64,000 bases of DNA, from positions 124,001 through 188,000 of the forward strand of contig JAWKOC010000002.1 of the NCBI GenBank assembly GCA_041391365.1, in the 5' to 3' direction. This DNA comes from JAGRAX01 sp041391365. GTDB lineage: Bacteria > Bdellovibrionota_G > JALEGL01 > JAGRMV01. Position 1 is the first letter of the stretch. Each line of letters starts with the position of its first letter. Below are positions 49,380 to 58,294 of the stretch, piece after piece. The translations under genes were made by a program, and so were the position numbers. A model generated the notes under the pieces. It saw only the letters and a list, made by a program, of their open reading frames with translations. It made no database searches and was not told the DNA's origin.

Positions 49380-52209
49380 CCAATGCTACATAGGGCTTGA
49401 GGTATTTTCCAGTATACGAGATTTTTTGCTTGGCCACATCTTCGGGTGTTCCACTGGCAATGACCTGTCCACCTCGATTTCCCCCTTCGGGCCCAAGATC
49501 CACAATCCAATCGGCCGTTTTGATCACATCCAGGTGATGCTCGATCACAAGCAATGTATTGCCTTGATCCACCAATTGATTGAGAACTTCCAACAGTTTT
49601 TTCACATCTTCAAAATGCAACCCGGTTGTGGGCTCATCCAAAATGTATAAGGTCTTTCCTGTAGAGCGTTTGGAAAGTTCACGAGACAATTTGATTCGCT
49701 GAGCTTCTCCACCCGAGAGTGTGGTGGCTGATTGCCCCAGCGTAATGTACCCCAATCCAACTTCTTCGAGGTATTTGAGTTTTTCGGAAATGGTAGGAAT
49801 GTTCTCAAAAAACATTCTCGACTCTTTCACACTCATGTTCAGAACTTGTGCGATGGATTTTCCTTTGTAGAGAATGTCCAAGGTTTCTCGATTGTAACGT
49901 TGTCCATTGCAGGCTTCGCAGGTGACGTACACATCGGGAAGAAAATGCATTTCGATTTTCAAAATCCCGTCTCCTTGGCAGGTCTCACATCGTCCACCTT
50001 TGACGTTGAATGAGAATCTTCCAGGTTTGTATCCACGAAGTTTTGCATCGGGGAGCTGCGCATAGAGTTCACGAATGGGCGTAAACACGCCGGTATAGGT
50101 TGCAGGATTGGAGCGAGGAGTTCGGCCGATTGCACTTTGATCGATGTCGATGACTTTGTCGATGAACTGAACCCCAGAGATGTCAGAGATGGCCCCCGCT
50201 TTGTCTTTGGATTGATGAAGTTTTTGTTTCAAATGGGGGAACAGAGTATCGAGCACCAATGTAGATTTCCCGGAACCGGAAACTCCAGTCACACAGGTAA
50301 ACAACCCAATGGGGAACTCTGCATTGGTTTGTTTCAAATTGTTTGCGGTGGCGCCTTTTACTTTGATCCACTTTTTGGGATCGGGAGTTCTGCGTTTTTT
50401 GGGCAGTGGAATGGATCGACTTCCCGACAAGTATTGTCCTGTGATGGATTTTTTGTTCTTGATGATTTGTGTAGGTGTACCGTGAGCGATCACTTGACCA
50501 CCTTCCACACCAGCGCCCGGACCAATATCGATGATGTAGTCACAGGCCATCATGGTGTCCTGATCGTGTTCCACCACCAATACCGTGTTGCCAAGATCTT
50601 TGAGGTAGGAAAGCGTTTCCAACAAACGATCATTGTCTCGCTGATGCAATCCAATCGAAGGCTCATCCAAAATGTACAACACACCCATCAGTCCCGAACC
50701 AATTTGCGTAGCCAAACGAATGCGCTGAGCTTCTCCTCCCGAGAGGGTTCCGGCCATACGATCGAGATTCAAATAGTCCAACCCTACATTGACCAAAAAA
50801 GCCAAACGAGAACGAATCTCGTTGAGAATTTTTTCTGCAATGGTTTGATCTTTTTTGGAGAGTTCCAAATCTTGGAAAAAACGAAACCCTTCTTGAATGG
50901 TCATGCTGGAAAGTTCCGCAATGGATTTGTTGTCGACTTTGATGAACAGGGCTTCTTTTCGAAGACGTGCCCCATTGCACTGAGGGCATTGCACTACACC
51001 TTGATATTTTTCTTCCATTTCTTCGCGGAAGGTTTCGGATTCGGTTTCTTTGTATCTGCGTGTGAGGTTTGGAATCACACCTTCAAAGGGTTTTTCAGTG
51101 GTGTAGCTGCTGCCTTCCATGTCATAGACAAACTCAATGACCTCATCTCCGCTTCCGTGCAAAATGATGTTTTGAATTTTTTCCGAAAGTTTTTCCCAGG
51201 GACGAGCGATGTCAAATCCATAATGCTCCGAAAGAGCTTCCAAGGTTTGCATATGAAAATGTCCCCATCGCGTTCTCCATGGAGCGATGGCCCCATCCCG
51301 CAAACTCATCGATGCATTGGGTACAATCAACGATGGGTCGAAATAACTTTTGGTGCCGAGTCCACCACATTCTCCGCAAGCTCCGTTGGGATTGTTGAAC
51401 GAAAACATTCGAGGTTCGATGTTGGGATAGGAAATTCCGCAATCGATGCAGGCAAAGTTTTCAGAATACAGTACTTCTCGTGCATCGGATCCCAAGATTT
51501 CAATCTTGACCAGACCTTCCCCGGTTTCCAAGGCTGTTTCGACAGAATCCGCAAGACGTTTTCGAATGCCTTCTTTGACCACCAATCGATCCACAAAAAC
51601 ATCGATGTGGTGTTTGATGTTTTTTTTCAACTCGGGTTTTTCGCTGAGTTCATAATCGTTGCCATCAATTTTGACCCGCGTAAAACCTTTCTTTTGAAGT
51701 TGGGCCATTTCTTTTTGGAACTCTCCCTTTTTTCCTCGGGCAATGGGAGCCAAAACATGAATTTTGGTTTTTTCCGGCAAAGCCAAAATTTGATCTACAA
51801 TTTGACTCGCAGACTGAGAAGAAATGGGCTTTCCACATTCGTAACAAAATGCTTTCCCCACACGGGCATACAAAAGTCGAAGATAATCATAGATTTCTGT
51901 GACGGTTCCCACGGTAGAGCGAGGATTTTTTGATGAGCGACGTTGATCGATGGAAATGGCTGGAGAAAGTCCATCGATGGAGTCAACGTCGGGTTTTTCC
52001 ATGCGATCCAAAAATTGTCGAGCATAGGCAGAAAGCGATTCAACATAGCGGCGTTGGCCCTCGGCATAGATGGTATCAAAGGCCAGAGATGATTTTCCTG
52101 AACCCGAAAGCCCTGTGATTACAACCAATTGATCGCGTGGAATTTTGACATCAATACTTTTGAGGTTGTGGGTTCGAGCGCCTTTGATGTGAATGAATTT
52201 GGATTCCAT
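49300..52209 (-). CDS. uvrA: UvrABC system protein A
   Basis: A full 969-residue UvrA, the damage-recognition ATPase of nucleotide excision repair. Both ABC modules are present: first Walker A GLSGSGKSSLAFDTIY and signature LSGGEAQRIRLATQIGSGL, second GVSGSGKSTLVLDTLF and LSGGEAQRIKLSREL, with DEPSIGLH and DEPTTGLH as Walker B regions. The zinc modules show CPQCNGARLRKEA and CETCQGDGILKIE. The C-terminal tail past residue 940 is Ser/Arg-rich and uncertain. ATG at 52209 fits the family start (MESKFIHIKGARTHNLK). plsC overlaps its end. Confidence 0.97.
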   Translation of the reverse strand: MESKFIHIKGARTHNLKSIDVKIPRDQLVVITGLSGSGKSSLAFDTIYAEGQRRYVESLSAYARQFLDRMEKPDVDSIDGLSPAISIDQRRSSKNPRSTVGTVTEIYDYLRLLYARVGKAFCYECGKPISSQSASQIVDQILALPEKTKIHVLAPIARGKKGEFQKEMAQLQKKGFTRVKIDGNDYELSEKPELKKNIKHHIDVFVDRLVVKEGIRKRLADSVETALETGEGLVKIEILGSDAREVLYSENFACIDCGISYPNIEPRMFSFNNPNGACGECGGLGTKSYFDPSLIVPNASMSLRDGAIAPWRTRWGHFHMQTLEALSEHYGFDIARPWEKLSEKIQNIILHGSGDEVIEFVYDMEGSSYTTEKPFEGVIPNLTRRYKETESETFREEMEEKYQGVVQCPQCNGARLRKEALFIKVDNKSIAELSSMTIQEGFRFFQDLELSKKDQTIAEKILNEIRSRLAFLVNVGLDYLNLDRMAGTLSGGEAQRIRLATQIGSGLMGVLYILDEPSIGLHQRDNDRLLETLSYLKDLGNTVLVVEHDQDTMMACDYIIDIGPGAGVEGGQVIAHGTPTQIIKNKKSITGQYLSGSRSIPLPKKRRTPDPKKWIKVKGATANNLKQTNAEFPIGLFTCVTGVSGSGKSTLVLDTLFPHLKQKLHQSKDKAGAISDISGVQFIDKVIDIDQSAIGRTPRSNPATYTGVFTPIRELYAQLPDAKLRGYKPGRFSFNVKGGRCETCQGDGILKIEMHFLPDVYVTCEACNGQRYNRETLDILYKGKSIAQVLNMSVKESRMFFENIPTISEKLKYLEEVGLGYITLGQSATTLSGGEAQRIKLSRELSKRSTGKTLYILDEPTTGLHFEDVKKLLEVLNQLVDQGNTLLVIEHHLDVIKTADWIVDLGPEGGNRGGQVIASGTPEDVAKQKISYTGKYLKPYVALDAHGKKSTSSKTRSRTSSSKNMSATA

Positions 52210-52358
52210 AAGAGGGTAGGGATACAAGAATTTGGGGCAAAAAGAAAGGGAGAAGAGTCCCCCATCACTATGCCCGCAATAGCAGGGGACTTTGATTCCT
52301 AATCAAAAACTAATCGATGTCTAGAACTGATCTGTCTGTGCTTGGAACCTGAGAAAAA

Positions 52359-52943
52359 TCAAAAGGTTTCCTTGATTTCTTTCCCGCAAATGCTTCCGTA
52401 GACACTTCCGCTAGGCCCGCTTGAAGAAAAGGTGATTTTTTGATTTACCAAAATACCACATGTGCCGGGTGTAACATCCGAACCCGAAACATCCAAGGAG
52501 CCTAAGATTTTGGCATTGAGTGTACCACTAGCATACGGATAGTATACGATTGAAGCCGTAAGTTTTATTGAACCGTCGATGATCAGATCCACAGTAGTGG
52601 AGGGTTTGCAAGCACTGTACATTTGTTTTGCTGTATAGTTGCTCGAAGTCCCGTTGGATTCATAGCTTCCACTCAATTCAACCGTACCACCGTCCTTACA
52701 ATTATCTATGGAAGGATCTATAGCAAGGAGTTTCTCTTTGATTTGACCTATCAGTTTTTCTTTCTGTGCCAATACGCTGGTACTGGTAGAAGAGTCCAAT
52801 TCATCTGGAGAGTCATCGTCCAAGGTATTTCAAAGCAACATGGCTTGTGCAGCCGTTAAGGACGTTGTTGATTCAGGGGCGGACTCTTTGCTACCGCAAG
52901 AAAGAAGAAAAAGTGCTACCAATGCCCATGATATGTTTTTCAT
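52359..52943 (-). pseudogene. Lipoprotein gene interrupted by an in-frame TGA
   Basis: A reading frame opens at ATG 52943 with a strong AAGGAG site and encodes a lipoprotein signal (ALVALFLLSCGS), then ESAPESTTSLTAAQAMLL, then TGA at codon 38 (bases 52832-52830). The same frame continues without further stops to 52359: DDDSPDELDSSTSTSVLAQK, then a region with Cys at NCKDGG, YSACKPS, GTCGIL and SICGKE. The length downstream is 154 residues, with a beta-rich, Ser/Thr-rich character like other exported proteins. Since both halves fit one protein, this is a nonsense mutation, a sequencing error or read-through. The TTG at 52823 could also act as a separate start, but nothing supports it. No family is recognised. 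Confidence 0.6.
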
Positions 52944-53024
52944 ATGAAACTCCTTCAAAAATTTTGTCCAAGGCACCCTAAAATAGGTAACAGGCTTTCC
53001 GGTCCATGGCAAGGTGGGATTTTT

Positions 53025-54458
53025 TCAGGAAAGAACGAAATCTCGAACATGTTCCACTAGTTTTTCTGCGGCCTCTTGGCTTTCGGCTTCTGCATAGAGA
53101 CGGAAAATCGGTTCTGTTCCAGAAGGTCGCACCAAAACCCAAGATCCATCTTTGAGATAAAATTTCAATCCATCAATGGTCTGAAGAGTCTCCACTTCTC
53201 TTCCATTCCATTGAGAAGGAGGATCTTGTTTGAGTCGTAGCAGCGCATGTTGCATTTTGGTTTGATCTGCCGTCACATCCAATCGAACAAATTGATAGGG
53301 ACGAATTTCTTGGCAGATTTGATCGTAACAAGCCTTGAGTTTTTTTCCGGTGGTGGCCATCATTTCCAGCAGCATCAATGCTGTGGCGATGCTATCGCGT
53401 TCAGGGATGTGACCATCAAATCCGATTCCTCCGGCTTCTTCTCCCCCAATTTGAGCTCTTCCCTCGACCATGTTGCGCGCAATGTTTTTGAACCCTACCG
53501 GCGTTTCAAAACACTCCTGTCCATATTGTTTCGCGATCAAATCCACCATTTTGGTGGTGGATACGCTGCGAGAAATGTTCCACGATTTTTTGCGGTGTTT
53601 GAGCATGTGCCAATACACACTGGACAAAATCATTTGCGTTGAAAACGAACCACCATGCTCATCGATGGCCCCCAGTCGATCAGCATCTCCGTCGGTCGCC
53701 AGTCCGGCATCCAGATTTTTTTCTTTCACGAGCTTTTGCAGGTCTTTGAGATTTTGCTCGATGGGTTCTGGATTTCTACCGCCAAAACTTGGATTTTCAT
53801 CCGCATGAATTTCGTGAACGTTCACGCCGATGCTTTTCAAAATGTCCGCAAGAACAACACTCCCAGATCCGTGCATGGGATCAATGCCCACAGAAAACTT
53901 TGCTTTTCGAATCAAATCGGTATCCACCAGTGAAAGCACATCGTGAATGTAGGCCTCTTTCACATCAAAAAATTCAATGGATTGATTTGCAACGAGCTGC
54001 TCAAACTCCTTTTCATCAAAGAGCTTGGGTTCAATGGAAAAATCCAAAGCTTTTTCGAATTCATCGGTGGTTTCTTTGAAGGCCGAACCGCCAAAAATTT
54101 CTTTGAATTTGAAACCATTCCAGGTTGGGGGATTGTGACTCGCCGTGATGACCACTGCCCCAACAGACGTAGAATCTTTTTTTGTGGTCCAGGACAAAAT
54201 GGGTGTGGGCAAATAGTCAGGTGTGAGAAGCACATGAAATCCTTGCGTTGCAAAAATGCACGCGCAATGTTTGGCAAATGCTTTGGACAAAAACCTTCGA
54301 TCATGTCCAATGTAGAGAGTGTTTCGGTCAGGGTATTTTTCTTTGCAGACCTTTGCAACGGCATGAGAAACATAGCTCACGTTCTCAAACGTATAATCCT
54401 GGGCAATGATGCCTCGCCATCCGTCTGTACCGAATTTCAACACAGGGTTTTTTTTCAT
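53025..54458 (-). CDS. Phosphohexomutase (phosphoglucomutase/phosphomannomutase)
   Basis: A 477-residue alpha-D-phosphohexomutase. The motifs are FGTDGWRGII at the start, the phosphoserine loop VVITASHNPPTWNGFK, the metal loop LATDGDADRLGAIDEHG, the sugar loop IGGEEAGGIGFDGHIPERDS and the phosphate-binding RPSGTEPIFR. It interconverts sugar 1- and 6-phosphates; whether glucose, mannose or glucosamine is preferred is unclear, since the GEEAGG loop fits phosphoglucomutase-like enzymes. ATG at 54458 has AGGAGA upstream. It lies downstream of pdxA with 27 bases between. Confidence 0.93.
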   Translation of the reverse strand: MKKNPVLKFGTDGWRGIIAQDYTFENVSYVSHAVAKVCKEKYPDRNTLYIGHDRRFLSKAFAKHCACIFATQGFHVLLTPDYLPTPILSWTTKKDSTSVGAVVITASHNPPTWNGFKFKEIFGGSAFKETTDEFEKALDFSIEPKLFDEKEFEQLVANQSIEFFDVKEAYIHDVLSLVDTDLIRKAKFSVGIDPMHGSGSVVLADILKSIGVNVHEIHADENPSFGGRNPEPIEQNLKDLQKLVKEKNLDAGLATDGDADRLGAIDEHGGSFSTQMILSSVYWHMLKHRKKSWNISRSVSTTKMVDLIAKQYGQECFETPVGFKNIARNMVEGRAQIGGEEAGGIGFDGHIPERDSIATALMLLEMMATTGKKLKACYDQICQEIRPYQFVRLDVTADQTKMQHALLRLKQDPPSQWNGREVETLQTIDGLKFYLKDGSWVLVRPSGTEPIFRLYAEAESQEAAEKLVEHVRDFVLS

Positions 54459-54485
54459 GTAGGTTCTCCTTGGGATATTCTTATA

Positions 54486-55442
54486 CTACAACGAAGAGAG
54501 AGTTCCAGTTTGGGCAACCTTGAGCGCGCGGATCAAGCTGCTGGCGTTGGCGATGCCCTTTCCTTGGATGTCATAGGCAACCCCATGTCCTGGAGAGCAT
54601 CGAACAAAATCCAATCCCAAGGTGGTGTTGATCACCGTATCCAGTCCCTCGTATTTTACGGCGATGAGCCCCTGATCATGATAGGGAGAAATCACCAGAT
54701 CAAAATTTCCACGGTGATGCGAAAAAAAAGAATCCGCTGAAAAAGATCCTTCGATCAAGACTCCCTGGTCTCGCAGGGTCTGGATGGCAGGGGCAAAGAT
54801 TTCTTTTTCCTCAGAATGTTTTTGAATTTCTCCTGCATGAGGGTTGAGTCCCAAGACCGCAATGCGAGGGTTGTGGATCCCAAAATGCTGTTGCAACGAC
54901 TGTTGGGTCTGATGAACAATCGATACCATCGATTCCACCGTGATTTTGGAGGATACATCTTTGAGAGCCACATGCCCTGTCAAGAGCACCACATTAAAAT
55001 GCGCGTTGCTCATCATCATGATGCTTCGTTCTTTGTGATTTTTGAGAGCCAAATACTCAGTATGACCCACAAACTCAGGATCCACGCTTCGGACCACAGA
55101 TTTGTCAATGGGGCAGGTGACCAAGGCTAAGCCATCACCAGAATCGATCCACTCCATGGCCCGATCGAGCATGGACAATACGGCTCTTCCTCGCTCTTGC
55201 ACTTTGCTTGAAGAGTCGATGAAAGAATAACAGTTGTCCAATACAATGGGGTCAGGTGAGGACACATCCTCGGACCAAAAAGGACTCACATGCAGGGCGT
55301 TGCAGGCCTTTTCAAGATCTTCTTTGTTTCCGCAGATCACCGATGGTGGAAACGCATCTTTCATCTGAGCAAAGGCCTTCACCACAATTTCAGGCCCGAT
55401 GCCAAAAGGATCTCCGAGCGTGATGACCAGCCGTTTGTTCAT
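54486..55442 (-). CDS. pdxA: 4-hydroxythreonine-4-phosphate dehydrogenase
   Basis: A 318-residue PdxA, the NAD-dependent enzyme of the DXP-dependent pyridoxal phosphate pathway. Motifs: LVITLGDPFGIGPEIVVKAF at the start, VTCPIDKSVV, FVGHTEYLAL, VLGLNPHAGE, SPYHDQGLIAVKYE and LGLDFVRCSPGHGVAYDIQG. The metal-binding His residues of FVGHTE, SPYHDQ and SPGHGV are all there. Its start overlaps the stop of the SurA-like gene (ATGA), the same surA-pdxA neighbourhood as in E. coli. The phosphohexomutase follows. Confidence 0.95.
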   Translation of the reverse strand: MNKRLVITLGDPFGIGPEIVVKAFAQMKDAFPPSVICGNKEDLEKACNALHVSPFWSEDVSSPDPIVLDNCYSFIDSSSKVQERGRAVLSMLDRAMEWIDSGDGLALVTCPIDKSVVRSVDPEFVGHTEYLALKNHKERSIMMMSNAHFNVVLLTGHVALKDVSSKITVESMVSIVHQTQQSLQQHFGIHNPRIAVLGLNPHAGEIQKHSEEKEIFAPAIQTLRDQGVLIEGSFSADSFFSHHRGNFDLVISPYHDQGLIAVKYEGLDTVINTTLGLDFVRCSPGHGVAYDIQGKGIANASSLIRALKVAQTGTLSSL

Positions 55443-56449
55443 CCCAAATATTTTTCGATGTGAGATTTTTGTTTCAGATCTTCCAAATACAAATTGAGTT
55501 GTTTGGCGAGTCCCTGATTGAAAAGATCTTGTTGGATCTGTTCTTTGAGTTTTTCAAAATCTTCCGATTCCTGAACCGATTTGTCATTCAAGCGGATCAA
55601 AAACAAACCTTTGTCATTTTCGATGATGGAGGAGATTTCGTTGGTGTTGAGTTTTTCTACGGCTTGAGAAAGACTTTGATCCAAATCGTTCAACGAGACT
55701 TTGCCAATTTTCCCCCCTTCTTGCTTGGCGGGTCCTTCCGTGTATTTTCCTGCTACGTCAGAAAAACCTTCCTGATCTTTGGTGATTTTTTTGCGCAAGG
55801 AAGTCATCAATTTGCGATTTTTGCTTGAGGCTGGCAAAAAAATCATACTCAAATCATACACAAAGGTTTTGTCTCCTGCTTTTGCACGTCGATTGTATTC
55901 TTCTCTTACATCCTCGTCATCAATCTTGACCCGTGGTCGAATCATTTTTTCAAGGAAGTTGTTGCGACTCAGGCGAGTTTGGTAGTTGTCATAAAATTGT
56001 TCCAGCGTAATTCCATCTCGTTTGAGTTCTTCTTCCAGCGCTTGCTTGGAGGGGATCCCATGGCGATTCATGATTTCGACAATCACTTCTTCCACAGCTC
56101 GATCACTGGCTTTGAGTTGCAAGCGTTCCATTTCATCGTTGAGAAGCTTGTCTTCGATCATTTGCTCAAAAACTTTTTTCTCAAATGCAATGGGGTTGTC
56201 GAGATCCTCTTTTTGTCCGAGCTTGAGGAGTTCAATTTCAGTTTGTTTTTTTTGATGATCCAGCTCAGATCGCAAAATGGGAAATCCATTGACCACCGCA
56301 ATAATACTCTCGATGGATTTTCCTGGAATTGATTCTTTGGAAACCTGAGGAGTTTGGTTTTTTTTCTTTTCTTGTGCGTGAAGAGTGTGTGAGCCCACCA
56401 CAATCAGGGCCACCATGCAAAAACTAAATTTCTTCGAGTAGGACTTCAT
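55439..56449 (-). CDS. SurA-like parvulin-type peptidyl-prolyl isomerase/foldase
   Basis: A 336-residue exported foldase with a signal (VALIVVGSHTLHAQE). Residues ~45-205 form a SurA-N helical domain (IIAVVNGFPILRSELDHQKK, NEMERLQLKASDRAVEEVIV). Residues ~195-300 are a parvulin-type domain with FVYDLSMIFLPASSKNRKLM, then FSDVAGKYTEGPAKQEGGKI and LNTNEISSIIENDKGLFLIR. One parvulin domain is present, whereas E. coli SurA has two. SurA brings outer membrane proteins to the BAM complex. Its start overlaps the 56424 gene by 26 bases and its stop overlaps pdxA. Confidence 0.86.
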   Translation of the reverse strand: MKSYSKKFSFCMVALIVVGSHTLHAQEKKKNQTPQVSKESIPGKSIESIIAVVNGFPILRSELDHQKKQTEIELLKLGQKEDLDNPIAFEKKVFEQMIEDKLLNDEMERLQLKASDRAVEEVIVEIMNRHGIPSKQALEEELKRDGITLEQFYDNYQTRLSRNNFLEKMIRPRVKIDDEDVREEYNRRAKAGDKTFVYDLSMIFLPASSKNRKLMTSLRKKITKDQEGFSDVAGKYTEGPAKQEGGKIGKVSLNDLDQSLSQAVEKLNTNEISSIIENDKGLFLIRLNDKSVQESEDFEKLKEQIQQDLFNQGLAKQLNLYLEDLKQKSHIEKYLG

Positions 56450-57341
56450 TTCGTTTGATTTCTGCCTGTGCTGTAACTTGTTCCATCCAATGCAAAAACT
56501 CAGATTGTTTTCTCTGATCTGCGATTTCCTGCTGTATCATGTCTTTGGCTTCTTCGAAAGGGATAACACTTTCCGGAAGCTTTTCAATGGCCTTGAGAAT
56601 ATGAAATCCATGCGAGCTCTCAAACACTTGACTTAGTTGATTTTTTTCCAGTGAAAACACGATTTTTTCCAATCCTTCTGGAAAATATCCACGTTCCACC
56701 CATCCGAGTTGCCCACCCTTTTGAGACTCCGGTGTGATGGAGTGTTGTGTGGCAAGTTCTTGAAAATCAGCACCATAGAGGATTTGTTTTCGTAGGTCCT
56801 GGGCCAGCTCTTTTTCTTTGACGACAATTTGCAACACATAGACCTTTTCCGATTCTCTATATTTCTGGAAATTGGCTTGGTAATGTTCTTGAAGATCTTT
56901 TTCGGTGGGGGCCACAACGTTCTTTGTAACTTGATCATAGATTTTTTCGGCCAAAATGCGCTGTTTGATCCGCTGGGTCCAGTAAGAGTAAGGAATGTTT
57001 TCCTGAGCCAAAATTTGTTCGAGGGGTTTTTCTTTGTTCTGTTCTCGAAATAGCTGAATTTCATTTTGGATTTCGGATTCTTGTACCTGAATGTTCATTT
57101 TTTTGGCCTGCTGTTGCAAGAGAGTGTCTTCAATGATTTCATTGAGCACGGCTTTTTTCAGCTCCAAGGATTCTTGAGGTGTAGAGGATCCAAGATCGAA
57201 TTGATATTCATGAAGCCTTGCCTTCAAATCCGATACTTTGATTTTTGCGCCGTTGACTTGTGCCAGATCATTCGATTTGAAGCTGCATGCAACCATACAT
57301 CCACAGAGGGCCAAAACGATGGTTTGCAACGATCGATTCAT
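56424..57341 (-). CDS. PrsA/SurA-like foldase lipoprotein, parvulin domain
   Basis: A 305-residue lipoprotein with signal ALCGCMVACS. A SurA-N-like helical domain (AKIKVSDLKARLHEYQ, NEIIEDTLLQQQAKKM) precedes a single parvulin domain: YVLQIVVKEKELAQDLRK, then QELATQHSITPESQKGGQLG and LSQVFESSHGFHILKAIEKL. The C-terminal tail is helical. It likely acts as a periplasmic chaperone and prolyl isomerase anchored to a membrane. ATG at 57341 follows TAAGGAAG; the previous gene ends at 57344, so the two are adjacent. Confidence 0.86.
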   Translation of the reverse strand: MNRSLQTIVLALCGCMVACSFKSNDLAQVNGAKIKVSDLKARLHEYQFDLGSSTPQESLELKKAVLNEIIEDTLLQQQAKKMNIQVQESEIQNEIQLFREQNKEKPLEQILAQENIPYSYWTQRIKQRILAEKIYDQVTKNVVAPTEKDLQEHYQANFQKYRESEKVYVLQIVVKEKELAQDLRKQILYGADFQELATQHSITPESQKGGQLGWVERGYFPEGLEKIVFSLEKNQLSQVFESSHGFHILKAIEKLPESVIPFEEAKDMIQQEIADQRKQSEFLHWMEQVTAQAEIKRNEVLLEEI

Positions 57342-57343
57342 GA

Positions 57344-58201
57344 TCACTTCCTTACGATGACATCTTTGATGTTTTGATCAAAAATTTTCACATCTGCATC
57401 GGCCTTCAGGGTTCCAAAATATTTTTGCACACGATCATTGACGCGCTGTCTTTTCAGGTTGGTCTCAATTTCATCGTAGAAGTGATCGATCCCTCGATAG
57501 TCTCCTGTGAGTTTGATGATGTGAAATCCATAGGCGGTTTCTACGATGGGGCTGATGTCCCCAATGTTTTTCAAACCAAAGGCTGCCTGCGCAAACTCGG
57601 GCACCATCTGCCCGTGAGAAAAATATCCCAAATCTCCCACACTCTCCAATGTGGTGGTGTCCTCGGAATATTTTTTCACCGCCTCATCAAAGGAGATTTG
57701 TTTGGAAGTGATTTTTTTGTAAATGTCCTGTGCAAGAGCCCGGCCTTTTTCAAGATCGGCTCCGGGTTTTTTCAGACCGACCAAAATATGGCTCGCGCGA
57801 ACTTTGTCTAGAGTGGTTTTGTTTTTTTCGTAAAAATCGTTGATTTCGGTTTCGGTGGGTTGGGAAATCAGAGGGCCAAATTTGTCATTGAGATAGGCTT
57901 TGACGATGTCATGACGAAGCTCCAAGTTTGATTTCAAGTAGTCACCTTCCAAAATTTCTTGAAAGACGAGCATTTCCGAAACCATCTCCCGCAAAAGGTC
58001 CACCCGAGCATCTTGGCTCTGCAAATTGGTTCCTGGAGTTTGCGCGAGTTTGTCCACCTGACGCTGGTATTGGTCCACCGTGATCACATCTTTGTTGACC
58101 AATGCGGCGGTATGTTGATCCACACGGGGGCCGGTAGAACAGGCCACCAGGGCCATCGAAAGATTCGCGACTAAATACTGAAAAACAAGAGGTTTTTTCA
58201 T
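57344..58201 (-). CDS. PrsA-like foldase lipoprotein, parvulin domain
   Basis: A 285-residue lipoprotein with signal ANLSMALVACST. The N-terminal helices (VDQYQRQVDKLAQTPGTNLQ, KAYLNDKFGPLIS) are followed by a parvulin domain with the strong markers VRASHILVGLKKPGADLEKG, FDEAVKKYSEDTTTLESVGD and LGYFSHGQMVPEFAQAAFGL, then AYGFHIIKLTGDYRG. It is the first gene of the three-foldase operon, and the best match to the PrsA type. No strong promoter is clear upstream, though TTGACT lies about 36 bases before the start. Confidence 0.88.
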   Translation of the reverse strand: MKKPLVFQYLVANLSMALVACSTGPRVDQHTAALVNKDVITVDQYQRQVDKLAQTPGTNLQSQDARVDLLREMVSEMLVFQEILEGDYLKSNLELRHDIVKAYLNDKFGPLISQPTETEINDFYEKNKTTLDKVRASHILVGLKKPGADLEKGRALAQDIYKKITSKQISFDEAVKKYSEDTTTLESVGDLGYFSHGQMVPEFAQAAFGLKNIGDISPIVETAYGFHIIKLTGDYRGIDHFYDEIETNLKRQRVNDRVQKYFGTLKADADVKIFDQNIKDVIVRK

Positions 58202-58294
58202 GCTTTCGCTAAAAAATATGAATTGCAGAGGAAAGTCAAGGAATCAGGAAAAGAGCCGCTGAGGAAGATTTTTTTGTCGAGTTTGTTTCCGAGG

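Noticed and set aside
50137..51933. 598-codon open frame on the plus strand
   Set aside because: It lies fully antisense to uvrA and shows no motif; a shadow of strand composition.
52257..52291. Hairpin AGTCCCC / GGGGACT downstream of the interrupted lipoprotein
   Set aside because: Seven base pairs with a 22-base loop and no T tract; chance level.
52830..52832. TGA as a sense codon in this organism
   Set aside because: Many intact genes here end in TGA, for example at 938, 1954, 13506 and 39928, so it is a normal stop.
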